From Paracoccaceae bacterium (GTDB lineage Bacteria > Pseudomonadota > Alphaproteobacteria > Rhodobacterales > Rhodobacteraceae), in contig JALVEX010000111.1 of the NCBI GenBank assembly GCA_027030435.1, positions 1-13,985 on the forward strand: a stretch of 13,985 nt of DNA, given 5' to 3'. The position numbers and the translations under genes were made by a program. This document shows positions 6,500-13,985 of the stretch, piece after piece (the first letter of the stretch is position 1; every line of letters begins with the position of its first letter). The notes below the pieces were generated by a model. That model was not told the origin of the DNA. It saw nothing but the letters and a program-made list of their open reading frames with translations, and ran no database searches.

Positions 6500-6880
6500 A
6501 TGCCCTATGAATATGACGATCAGAACATCTTCGCGAAGATCCTGCGCGGCGAGATCCCCAATGATACCGTTCTGGAAACGGAGCATTCGCTCGCCTTCAA
6601 CGACATCATGCCCAAGGCGCCCGCGCATGTGCTGGTGATCCCGAAGGGCCCTTACGTGTGCTACGATCATTTCGCGCTCGAGGCCTCGGATGCGGAGATC
6701 GTGGATTTTAACCGCGCCATCGGCGAGGTCTGCCGGATGCTCGGGGTGCGGCCCGGCGAAGGGGGCAGCGGCTACCGGATGATCTCGAATGCCGGATCGC
6801 ACGGCGTGCAGGAAGTGCCGCATCTGCATGTGCATGTGCTGGGCGGGCGCCCCCTTGGGCCGATGATTTCATCGCGCTGA
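6500..6880 (+). CDS. HIT (histidine triad) family protein, HINT-like, 126 aa
   Basis: HIT proteins are small cytoplasmic nucleotide hydrolases or transferases; the HINT branch cleaves purine nucleoside phosphoramidates such as AMP-lysine. The triad is intact as HLHVHVLGG with His108, His110 and His112, the last being the usual nucleophile. The N-terminal FAKILRGEIP and the central FNDIMPKAPAHVLVIPK are standard for this branch. The length is normal. The ATG at 6500 is preceded by GAGG (6487-6490), which overlaps the stop of the glycosyltransferase gene 11 bp upstream, so the genes are likely one transcript. The pairing with a glycosyltransferase may be only positional, as HIT genes occur in many contexts. 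The true substrate cannot be read from sequence. Confidence 0.94.
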   Translation: MPYEYDDQNIFAKILRGEIPNDTVLETEHSLAFNDIMPKAPAHVLVIPKGPYVCYDHFALEASDAEIVDFNRAIGEVCRMLGVRPGEGGSGYRMISNAGSHGVQEVPHLHVHVLGGRPLGPMISSR

Positions 6881-6953
6881 AAGCCATTGCCGCCCGGCGC
6901 CTGATCGCTATCATGTGCCGGGCCCCCAGAGCAGCCCCAGAATGGAGAATCGA

Positions 6954-7139
6954 ATGAGCACCGAAGCCGCCGAAGAATTCGTTCCCGAGATCGTCGAGGT
7001 CGCCCAGACCCGTGTCTGCTGCGATGGAGGCGAGGGCCCGCTTGGCCATCCCCGGGTCTGGCTCACCATCCCGCCCGAGAAGGGTTATGTGGATTGCCCC
7101 TATTGCGACCGCCGATTCGTGCTGAAATCAGCCGGCTGA
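6954..7139 (+). CDS. Small CHCC zinc-finger protein (NDUFS6-like), 61 aa
   Basis: The protein carries the zf-CHCC pattern: RVCCDGGEGPLGHPRVWL followed by GYVDCPYCDRRF. The likely zinc ligands are Cys23 (or Cys22), His32, Cys48 and Cys51. This fold is shared with NDUFS6, the zinc subunit of mitochondrial complex I, and alphaproteobacterial complex I contains a homologue; a role in complex I assembly or structure is therefore plausible. The gene is not next to nuo genes here, so that is family inference. I chose ATG 6954 because GGAG (6944-6947) precedes it by 6 bp; an in-frame ATG at 6942 overlaps that site. It follows the HIT gene by 73 bp and ends 22 bp before a palindromic array. Confidence 0.9.
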   Translation: MSTEAAEEFVPEIVEVAQTRVCCDGGEGPLGHPRVWLTIPPEKGYVDCPYCDRRFVLKSAG

Positions 7140-7161
7140 AGCCGGGGTGGGTGACAGAAGG

Positions 7162-7220
7162 GTTTATCCGGTTTACCATTGTTTATCTGTCATATGTAAA
7201 CCAGGATAAACCGGATAAAC
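7162..7220. promoter_or_regulatory. 59-bp array of inverted GTTTAYC units abutting the ATPase start codon
   Basis: The outer arms GTTTATCCGGTTTA (7162-7175) and TAAACCGGATAAAC (7207-7220) are perfectly complementary over 14 bp. The motif GTTTAYC or close variants begins at 7162, 7171 and 7181 on the forward strand. It recurs on the reverse strand within 7195-7202, 7204-7212 and 7213-7220. That makes three units per strand, roughly one helical turn apart. The ATG of the next gene is at 7222, one base after the array, so the array is probably an operator, promoter or protein-binding site for that gene. With GGATAAACG as the only upstream sequence, ribosome binding is weak and a leaderless mRNA is possible. 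Autoregulation by the ATPase's winged helix is a guess. Confidence 0.7.
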
Positions 7221-7221
7221 G

Positions 7222-8433
7222 ATGGATCCCCGCCGCAATCCCTTCAGCCCCGGCGCCGGTGTGCGCCCCGCCCAGCTTGCCGGCCGCGGGGAGCTGATCG
7301 AAACCGCCGAGATCGCCATGGACCGGGTGCTCGGCGGCCTCCATGCCACCGATATCATCATGACGGGGCTGCGCGGTGTCGGCAAGACGGTGCTGCTCAA
7401 TCATCTCGTCACCCTCGCCAAGGCCAAGGGCATGGAAACCATCAAGTTCGAGGTTCCCGATGCGCGCGGCGGCCATCTCACGCCGGCGATGGTGATCGCG
7501 CTCGGGGCGGTGCTGAAGCGGCTTGACCGGCTGAAGAAGGCGGGCGAGGGGCTGAAGCTCGCCGCCGCCGCCTTGCAGAATTTCGCCGCCGTGTTCCGGG
7601 TGAAATACGAGGGCTTCAGCTTTGGCGCCGAGCCCGCCCGCGCCCTCGCCGACAGCGGGGATCTCGAAACCGATCTGCCCGAGCTTCTGATGCCGGTGGC
7701 GCGGGCTGCCGGAGCGCGCAGGAGCGCGATCGTGCTGTTCATCGACGAGGTGCAGTATCTGACGCGCGAAGAGCTTTCGGCGCTTGCGCGCGCCTGCCAC
7801 GAGGCGGCGCAGCAAGGCGTGCCCTTCCTCTTCATCGGTGCCGGCCTGCCCCAGATCGCGGCGCTTGCGGGCGAGGCGAAATCCTATGCCGAGCGGCTGT
7901 TTCTCTATCCCGCGATCGGCGCGCTTTCGCCGCAAGCCGCGCGCGAGGCCCTGCGCGCACCGGCCCGCCAGCAGGGCGCCGATTTCACCGACGAGGCGCT
8001 CGAGCGGATACTGGAGGAAACCGAGCGCTACCCCTATTTCCTCCAGACCTGGGGCAAGTTCACCTGGGATGCGGCCGGGGAAAGCCCGATCACCGAGGAT
8101 GACGTTGCCGCCGCCGGCCCCTCGATCATCGCCCATCTCGATCAGAATTTCTTTCGCGTGCGCTTCGATCGCTGCACCGAGCTCGAGCAGCAATACCTGC
8201 GCGCCATGGCCGAGCTCGGCCCCGGCCCCCACCGCACCGGCGATATCGCCGCCGCGCTTTCCACCACCAGCACCCGCCTCGCGCCGGTGCGCCGCAGCCT
8301 CATCTCCGCCGGCATGATCTATTCGCCGCGCTATGGCGAAACCGGCTTTACCGTGCCGCTGTTCGATGGTTTCATGAAGCGCATGCTGCCCACCCTCGAA
8401 CCCTACAAACCGAAAAGGCGAACCGGCAAATGA
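7222..8433 (+). CDS. AAA+ (ORC/CDC6- or STAND-like) ATPase with C-terminal winged helix, function unknown, 403 aa
   Basis: A P-loop ATPase is certain: Walker A GLRGVGKT at residues 49-56 and Walker B IVLFIDEVQYL at 170-180 (Asp175, Glu176), then FLFIGAGLP as a sensor-like strand around 202-210. The N-terminus NPFSPGAGVRPAQLAGRGEL is the entry typical of this ATP-binding family. Residues ~310-390 (EQQYLRAMAELG, DIAAALSTTSTRLAPVRRSLISAGMI, FTVPLFDGFM) read as a winged helix-turn-helix, suggesting DNA binding. I recognise the family as a sporadically distributed bacterial ATP-binding protein, but no function is established to my knowledge. Its 3' end overlaps polA in ATGA (8430-8433), implying translational coupling. 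The palindromic array immediately upstream suggests its own regulation. It could be a regulator, a DNA-metabolism factor or a defence-type NTPase. Confidence 0.85.
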   Translation: MDPRRNPFSPGAGVRPAQLAGRGELIETAEIAMDRVLGGLHATDIIMTGLRGVGKTVLLNHLVTLAKAKGMETIKFEVPDARGGHLTPAMVIALGAVLKRLDRLKKAGEGLKLAAAALQNFAAVFRVKYEGFSFGAEPARALADSGDLETDLPELLMPVARAAGARRSAIVLFIDEVQYLTREELSALARACHEAAQQGVPFLFIGAGLPQIAALAGEAKSYAERLFLYPAIGALSPQAAREALRAPARQQGADFTDEALERILEETERYPYFLQTWGKFTWDAAGESPITEDDVAAAGPSIIAHLDQNFFRVRFDRCTELEQQYLRAMAELGPGPHRTGDIAAALSTTSTRLAPVRRSLISAGMIYSPRYGETGFTVPLFDGFMKRMLPTLEPYKPKRRTGK

Positions 8434-11255
8434 CATTCGGCAAGGGCCACCATCTGCGCCTCTTCGACGGCTCCGGCTTCATCTACCGCGCCTTTCACGC
8501 GCTCCCGCCCCTCACCCGCAAATCCGACGGCCTGCCGATCGGTGCGGTGGCCGGTTTCTGCAACATGCTGCTGAAATACCTGATCGAGGCGCAGGGGCCG
8601 GATGCGCCCACCCACGCGGCGGTGGTGTTCGATTACTCGGGCGTCACCTTCCGCAACGAGATCTTCCCGGAATACAAGGCCAACCGCCCCCCGCCGCCCG
8701 AGGATCTGGTGCCCCAGTTCCCCCTGATCCGCGAGGCCACCCGCGCCTTCAACGTGGCCTGCATCGAGGAGGAGGGCTACGAGGCGGACGATATCATCGC
8801 CACGCTGGCGCGCGAGGCGCATGAGGCGGGCGGGCGCGTCACAATCGTCAGCTCCGACAAGGATCTGATGCAGCTCATCCGCCCCGGCATCGAGATGCTC
8901 GATCCGATGAAGGGCGTGCTGATCGGCCCCGAGGAGGTGGAGGCGAAATTCGGCGTGCCGCCCGAGCGGGTGGTGGACGTGCAGGCGCTCGCCGGCGACA
9001 GCACCGACAACATCCCCGGCGCCCCCGGCATCGGGGTGAAGACGGCGGCGCTTCTGATCCGCGAATACGGCGATCTCGACAATCTCCTCGCCCATGCCGA
9101 GGAGATCAGGCAGCCCAAGCGGCGCGAAACCCTGATCAGCTTCGCCGATCAGATCCGCCTTTCGCGCGAACTCGTGAAGCTTGACGATCACGTGCCGCTG
9201 CATGTCACCCTCGACGATCTCGAGGTGAAGCCGCCCGATCCCGAAGTGCTGTTCGATTTCCTGCGCCGGATGGAGTTCCGCACGCTCACGAAGCGGGTGG
9301 CGAAATGGCTCGGGGTCGAGCCGCCGGAAATGCCGGTGGTGCGCGAGGCCAGATCGGAGGAAGAAGGCAAGGATACGGCCGGGGATGCGGGGGCCTCGGC
9401 TGCCGATGTCCCTTTTCCCGATAGCTACGAGCAGGTGGGCGATACCGCCGCCCTTCAGGGCTGGATCGAAGCGATCCGCGAGGCGGGCCGCGTGGCGGTG
9501 GATACCGAAACAACCGGGCTTGACGAAATGCGCGCCGATCTTGTCGGCATTTCGCTCTGTATCGAGCCCGGGCGCGCCTGCTACATCCCGCTTGCGCACA
9601 AAGCCCACGCGGGCGAGGATCTCTTCGCCTCGGACACGCTGGCCGAAGGGCAGATGCCGATGGGCGAGGCGCTCGCCATGCTCAAGCCCGTGCTCGAGGA
9701 TCCCGCGATCCTGAAGATCGGGCAGAACATGAAATATGACGCCAAGATCTTCGCCCGCCACGGCATCAGCGTAGCTCCGATCGACGATACCATGCTGCTT
9801 TCCTACGCCCAGAACGCCGGCCTGCACGGCCACGGCATGGATGTGCTCAGCGAAAGATACCTCGGCCACACCCCGATCCCGATCAAGCCGCTTCTGGGCT
9901 CCGGCAAATCCGCCATCACCTTCGACAAGGTCCCGCTGGAGGACGCGGTGAAATACGCCGCCGAGGATGCCGATATCACCGCCCGCCTGTGGCATGTGCT
10001 GAAGCCCCGCCTCGCGCGCAACCGCGCCACCACCATCTACGAAACCGAAGAGCGCCCCCTGGTGCCGGTGCTGGCGGAAATGGAGATGGCCGGCGTGAAG
10101 GTGGATCGCGACGTGCTGGCGCGCATGTCCAATACATTCGCGCAGAAGATGGCCGAACTGGAGGCCGAGATCCATGCGCTCGCGGGCGAGGAATTCAATG
10201 TCGCCAGCCCCAGGCAGCTGGGCGAGATCCTGTTCGTGAAACAGGGCCTGTCGGGCGGCAAAAAAGGCAAGACGGGCGCCTATGCCACCGGCGCCGACGT
10301 GCTCGAGGATCTCGCCGCCGAGGGCTCCGAACTGGCCGCCAAGGTGCTCGACTGGCGCCAGCTCGCCAAGCTCAAGAGCACCTATACCGATGCGCTCCAG
10401 GAGCATATCCACCCCGAAACGGGCCGCGTCCATACCTCCTACGTGATCGCCGGCGCCACCACCGGGCGCCTCGCTTCCACCGATCCCAATCTGCAGAACA
10501 TCCCCGTGCGCACCGAGGAAGGCCGGCGCATCCGCGAGGCTTTCGTGGCGGAAAAGGGCCACAGGCTCGTCAGCCTCGATTATTCCCAGATCGAGCTGCG
10601 CATCCTCGCCCATATCGCCGATATCGAGGCCCTGAAGGAGGCCTTCCGCCAGGGGCTCGACATCCACGCCATGACGGCTTCGGAGATGTTCAACGTCCCG
10701 CTCGAGGAAATGACCCCCGAAATCCGCCGCCGCGCCAAGGCGATCAATTTCGGCGTGATCTACGGCATCTCCGCCTTCGGCCTCGCGCGCAACCTGCGCA
10801 TTCCACGCTCCGAGGCCCAGGCCTTCATCGATACCTATTTCGAGCGTTTCCCCGGCATCCGCCGCTACATGGATGAGACCATCGCCTTCGCGAAGGAACA
10901 CGGCTACGTGCAGACCCTCTTCGGCCGGCGCATCCACACCCCCGAAATCACCGCGCGCGGCCCGCGCGCCGGTTTCGCGCGGCGCGCCGCGATCAACGCC
11001 CCGATCCAGGGCACGGCGGCCGATGTGATCCGCCGCGCCATGGTGCGCATGCCCGAAGCCATCGCCGATCTTCCGGCGAAGATGCTCCTGCAGGTGCATG
11101 ACGAACTGATCTTCGAGGTCGAGGAACCGGCGGTGGAAGAAATCATCGCCCGCGCCCGCAAGGTGATGGAAGGCGCGCCGCTGCCGGCCGTCAATCTCGA
11201 TGTGCCGCTTACCGTTGATGCCGGTGTCGGGCAGAACTGGGCCGAGGCCCATTGA
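8430..11255 (+). CDS. polA: DNA polymerase I, 941 aa, with 5'-nuclease, 3'-5' exonuclease and polymerase domains
   Basis: Pol I removes RNA primers and fills gaps in lagging-strand synthesis and excision repair. The N-terminal 5'-nuclease (residues ~1-300) has LFDGSGFIYRAFHALPPL, YEADDIIATLA, SSDKDLMQL and GDSTDNIPGAPGIG. The proofreading domain (~340-520) appears active: VDTETTGLDEM (Asp358, Glu360), IGQNMKYDAKIF and YAAEDAD. The polymerase domain has GRLASTDPNLQNIPVRTEEG, LDYSQIELR (Asp717), RRAKAINFGVIYGIS and QVHDELIFEVE (Asp891, Glu892). Length is close to E. coli PolA (928 aa). The start lies within the stop of the upstream ATPase (ATGA), so translation is probably coupled and polA may depend on that gene's promoter. 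No nearer promoter is obvious. It ends facing the reverse-strand isomerase gene. Confidence 0.98.
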   Translation: MTFGKGHHLRLFDGSGFIYRAFHALPPLTRKSDGLPIGAVAGFCNMLLKYLIEAQGPDAPTHAAVVFDYSGVTFRNEIFPEYKANRPPPPEDLVPQFPLIREATRAFNVACIEEEGYEADDIIATLAREAHEAGGRVTIVSSDKDLMQLIRPGIEMLDPMKGVLIGPEEVEAKFGVPPERVVDVQALAGDSTDNIPGAPGIGVKTAALLIREYGDLDNLLAHAEEIRQPKRRETLISFADQIRLSRELVKLDDHVPLHVTLDDLEVKPPDPEVLFDFLRRMEFRTLTKRVAKWLGVEPPEMPVVREARSEEEGKDTAGDAGASAADVPFPDSYEQVGDTAALQGWIEAIREAGRVAVDTETTGLDEMRADLVGISLCIEPGRACYIPLAHKAHAGEDLFASDTLAEGQMPMGEALAMLKPVLEDPAILKIGQNMKYDAKIFARHGISVAPIDDTMLLSYAQNAGLHGHGMDVLSERYLGHTPIPIKPLLGSGKSAITFDKVPLEDAVKYAAEDADITARLWHVLKPRLARNRATTIYETEERPLVPVLAEMEMAGVKVDRDVLARMSNTFAQKMAELEAEIHALAGEEFNVASPRQLGEILFVKQGLSGGKKGKTGAYATGADVLEDLAAEGSELAAKVLDWRQLAKLKSTYTDALQEHIHPETGRVHTSYVIAGATTGRLASTDPNLQNIPVRTEEGRRIREAFVAEKGHRLVSLDYSQIELRILAHIADIEALKEAFRQGLDIHAMTASEMFNVPLEEMTPEIRRRAKAINFGVIYGISAFGLARNLRIPRSEAQAFIDTYFERFPGIRRYMDETIAFAKEHGYVQTLFGRRIHTPEITARGPRAGFARRAAINAPIQGTAADVIRRAMVRMPEAIADLPAKMLLQVHDELIFEVEEPAVEEIIARARKVMEGAPLPAVNLDVPLTVDAGVGQNWAEAH

Positions 11256-11264
11256 GCCCGCCCG

Positions 11265-11299
11265 CATCACTGGTTCATGAATATCCCCGCCGGAGGCAT
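11265..11299 (-). repeat. Dispersed intergenic repeat, copy 3
   Basis: CATCACTGGT at the left, then AATATCCCCGCCGGAGGCAT, matches copy 1 at 32 of 35 positions. The reverse complement also shares GGCGGG plus the 20-base core with the left part of copy 2. It starts 9 bp after the polA stop, between convergent genes. Confidence 0.8.
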
Positions 11300-11313
11300 C
11301 CCGCCCCTGCCGC

Positions 11314-11338
11314 GCGCATGAGGCCGGGCCTCAGGCGC
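11314..11338. terminator. GC-rich hairpin between convergent polA and isomerase genes
   Basis: TGAGGC-CGG-GCCTCA (11319-11333) forms a 6-bp stem with a 3-base loop. After a single A/G mismatch the stem is lengthened by GCGC (11314-11317) pairing with GCGC (11335-11338). The stop codon of the reverse-strand isomerase gene (11331-11333) lies inside it. There is no T-run on either side, so intrinsic termination is uncertain. It could instead block or stabilise 3' ends from both directions. Confidence 0.4.
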
Positions 11339-12086
11339 TGGCGATCCAGCCAAGCCCCTCTTCCGTGTGCCCTTTCGGGCGGTATTCGCCGCTCACGAAC
11401 CCATCATAACCTTCCGCATCGAGGCGGGAGAAGAAGGCCGCATGATCGATCTCGCCCTCGCTCGGCTCATGGCGCTTGGGCGGCCCGGCCACCTGTACAT
11501 GCACCGCGCGGCGCCCATGCGCCTCCCATGTGGCGCACATGTCGCCGGTGATCATCTGCGCATGGTAGGTGTCGAACTGAAGGTTGACGTTCGGGCGCTC
11601 CACCGCATCGAGGATTTCCGCCGCCAGATCGAAATCGTCGAGGAAATAGCCCGGTATGTCGCCCGTGTTTATGGGCTCTATGGTGAGGCTCTGCCCCGGC
11701 GCCTCATCGGCGGCCCAACGCAGATTCTCGATGAAGGTGGCGCGCGCCACCATTCCGCTGGCCCGCCCCGCCATCACATGCACGTGCCTCGGCTTCAGCG
11801 CCTGCGCCACCCGCATGGTGCGGCGGAAATCGCGGCGGAAACGCTCCGAAAGCCCCGGCACCGCCGCATAGCCCCGCTCGCCGCCAGTCCAGTTGGGCGG
11901 GGGGCAGTTGATCAGCACCAGATCAAGCTCGTTGAGCCTCAGCGCCGCGCGGATCTCGGGGATGGGGTGATCGTAGGGGAAAAGCACCTCGACCGCCTCG
12001 AAGCCCGCCTCGCGCGCCGCGGCGAAGCGCTCCATCATCGGATACTCCTTGAAGAGGAGCGTGAGATTGGCAGCAAACCGCGGCAT
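11331..12086 (-). CDS. hyi: Hydroxypyruvate isomerase-like TIM-barrel protein, 251 aa
   Basis: Hyi interconverts hydroxypyruvate and tartronate semialdehyde; the close relative OtnI isomerises 2-oxo-tetronates. The xylose-isomerase-like barrel fold is shown by MPRFAANLTLLFKEYP at the N-terminus and the metal and substrate ligands Glu137 (TIEPIN), Asp172 and His175 (QFDTYH), Gln198 (HVQVAG) and Glu234 (SGEYRP). Their spacing agrees with characterised Hyi enzymes. ATG 12086 is chosen because the conserved N-terminus begins there; the frame is open to 12140, but that would overlap the DUF1285 gene. The DUF1285 stop is 2 bp upstream (TGACGATG), so the two are probably translated from one mRNA. 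No glyoxylate carboligase or tartronate semialdehyde reductase gene is in view, so substrate choice between hydroxypyruvate and other 2-oxo sugars remains open. Confidence 0.87.
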   Translation of the reverse strand: MPRFAANLTLLFKEYPMMERFAAAREAGFEAVEVLFPYDHPIPEIRAALRLNELDLVLINCPPPNWTGGERGYAAVPGLSERFRRDFRRTMRVAQALKPRHVHVMAGRASGMVARATFIENLRWAADEAPGQSLTIEPINTGDIPGYFLDDFDLAAEILDAVERPNVNLQFDTYHAQMITGDMCATWEAHGRRAVHVQVAGPPKRHEPSEGEIDHAAFFSRLDAEGYDGFVSGEYRPKGHTEEGLGWIASA

Positions 12087-12088
12087 CG

Positions 12089-12700
12089 TCAGGGCAGCTC
12101 GCGCGAAGGGATCATCGGAAAGAACACCCCGCCGGACCACAGCCCGAACCAGCTTTCGCCTTCATGTTCATGATGACAGCCGATCTCGGCCAGGCGGTAG
12201 AAGCTCTTGCGGTCGATCAGCGCCTCCAGCCCCGCGCGCACATGCACATATGGCGCGGGCTCGCCCGTCTCCTCATCGCGCTCCACCCGGATCGGATGTT
12301 CGGGGCCGGCGGTGGTTTCGTCGCCCACATTCGTGGTGAAGGTAATCACCTGATCGCGCCCCGTGCCCTCGGCGGTGAAATCCACCGCCACGAAAGGCGC
12401 GTCGTCCACCCGGATGCGCACCTTCTCGACAGGCGTGACGAGGAAATACGCATCCCCTTCCCGCTTGAGAATGGTGGAGAAGAGGCGCACCAGCTCGGGC
12501 CGCCCGATCGGTGTGCCGAGGTAATGCCAGCTGCCGTCACGGGCAATCCGGATATCGAGATCGCCGCAAAACGGCGGATCCCACAGGTGCACCGGCGGCA
12601 ATCCGCCGCCGGAAGCCGCCTTCGCCGCGTCTTTCGCCGCCGCCGCGAGGCTCTCTGCGGATGGTTTCTGCCCTGCCTTCACCATCTTTTCATTCGCCAT
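12089..12700 (-). CDS. DUF1285 domain-containing protein, 203 aa
   Basis: I recognise this as DUF1285, a proteobacterial family of unknown function. Visible hallmarks are PPVHLWDPPFCGDLDIRI, DGSWHYLGTPIGRPELVRLF, ILKREGDAYFLVTPVEKVRI, DAPFVAVDF and a C-terminal SFYRLAEIG with WFGLWSGGVFFPM. The N-terminal ~35 residues are low-complexity, rich in Ala, Lys and Ser, and look disordered. No signal peptide, membrane segment or obvious catalytic motif is seen; the predominantly beta pattern suits a compact cytoplasmic domain. It is transcribed divergently from moxR with a 75-bp gap, and its stop lies 2 bp before the isomerase start. The Shine-Dalgarno at 12700 is weak, and Met6 is an alternative start. 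Confidence 0.9.
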   Translation of the reverse strand: MANEKMVKAGQKPSAESLAAAAKDAAKAASGGGLPPVHLWDPPFCGDLDIRIARDGSWHYLGTPIGRPELVRLFSTILKREGDAYFLVTPVEKVRIRVDDAPFVAVDFTAEGTGRDQVITFTTNVGDETTAGPEHPIRVERDEETGEPAPYVHVRAGLEALIDRKSFYRLAEIGCHHEHEGESWFGLWSGGVFFPMIPSRELP

Positions 12701-12775
12701 CGCTTTTGCCGTTTGTGCTTTGCGCCCTTTCGGCCTTTAATGGGAACATAATCTCGAAACGGGAGCAATGCCATC
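12701..12775. promoter_or_regulatory. Divergent intergenic region between DUF1285 and moxR
   Basis: This 75-bp gap must hold promoters for both directions unless transcription starts elsewhere. CATAAT (12747-12752) resembles a -10 for moxR, but no good -35 lies at 16-18 bp from it. GGGAG (12761-12765) serves as the moxR ribosome binding site. I see no convincing operator palindrome. Confidence 0.4.
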
Positions 12776-13794
<1,019 letters not shown>

Positions 13795-13798
<4 letters not shown>

Positions 13799-13985
13799 GC
13801 GAGGCCACCGCCCTCCTGCGCCGGGACGCGGCCGAACTTTCGGCCCGCCTGCCGCCGCTTCTGGCCCATGCCGAGCGCCTTGCGGCCACGGTGATCGCGG
13901 GCGAGCACGGGCGGCGGCGCGCCGGGCAGGGGGATGAATTCTGGCAATACCGCCCTGCCCATGAGGGCGACGAGGCCCGCCATAT
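13795..13985 (+). CDS. DUF58 domain-containing protein, N-terminal 63 residues (runs off the window)
   Basis: The frame opens with ATG at 13795, overlapping the moxR stop by 4 bp, and is still open at the window end. It contains GEHGRRRAGQGDEFWQYR followed by GDEARH, which matches the DUF58 signature of a Gly-x-His-Gly-Arg-Arg run, an Glu-Phe-Trp core and Gly-Asp-x-x-Arg. DUF58 proteins are the regular partners of MoxR ATPases, and in this bacterial group such operons often continue with VWA-domain and large membrane proteins. No transmembrane segment is visible in the part present, which fits the short, soluble DUF58 form, but the remainder is unseen. Confidence 0.9.

Noticed and set aside
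7162..7220. CRISPR-like or plasmid iteron array
   Set aside because: Units are only 7-8 bp, inverted about a centre and few in number. There are no spacers, cas genes or replication initiator, so an operator-like site fits better.
7183..8436. A long reverse-strand open frame opposite the AAA+ ATPase
   Set aside because: Same shadow effect of G/C third positions; the forward frame has clear Walker A and B motifs.
8403..11270. A 955-codon open frame on the reverse strand opposite polA
   Set aside because: It is a codon-bias shadow: polA in the forward frame has every family motif, while the reverse product is His/Arg/Gly-rich with no recognisable domain.

Overview
The window is high-GC DNA, densely packed with genes and strongly biased to G/C at third codon positions. 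Gene content and protein similarity point to an alphaproteobacterium of the Rhodobacterales (Rhodobacter/Roseobacter type). Signs of this are a bacterial ALDH16-type double-domain aldehyde dehydrogenase next to deoC, a GT14/DUF5928 glycosyltransferase beside a sulfotransferase, an NDUFS6-like zinc-finger protein, and a DUF1285 gene divergent from moxR and DUF58. The placement rests on recognised families, not on a search.

Layout. (1) 1-2502, forward: the 3' end of deoC and, 4 bp later, an ALDH16-family dehydrogenase; together they suit deoxyribose-phosphate cleavage followed by oxidation of the aldehyde. (2) 2687-3589, forward: folD, preceded by a leader with a perfect 12-bp stem. (3) 3590-3943: a non-coding block holding a ~263-bp MITE-like element with perfect 31-32-bp terminal inverted repeats. 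It sits inside, and splits, a copy of a short dispersed intergenic repeat. (4) 3944-6488: a reverse-strand sulfotransferase and a divergent forward GT14/DUF5928 glycosyltransferase, suggesting synthesis or decoration of a surface glycan. (5) 6500-7139, forward: a HIT-family hydrolase and a small CHCC zinc protein. (6) 7162-11255, forward: a 59-bp array of inverted GTTTAYC units touching the start of an AAA+ ATPase with a probable C-terminal winged helix. The ATPase overlaps polA by 4 bp (ATGA). (7) 11331-12700, reverse: a hydroxypyruvate isomerase-like TIM barrel downstream of a DUF1285 gene. (8) 12776-end, forward: moxR AAA+ ATPase overlapping a DUF58 gene (ATGA) that runs off the window.

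Most genes are ordinary chromosomal housekeeping or accessory metabolism. The least explained features are the ATPase with its palindromic upstream array coupled to polA, the MITE nested in an intergenic repeat, and the three copies of that repeat, each close to a stop codon. No tRNA, rRNA, CRISPR array or intact transposase gene was seen.
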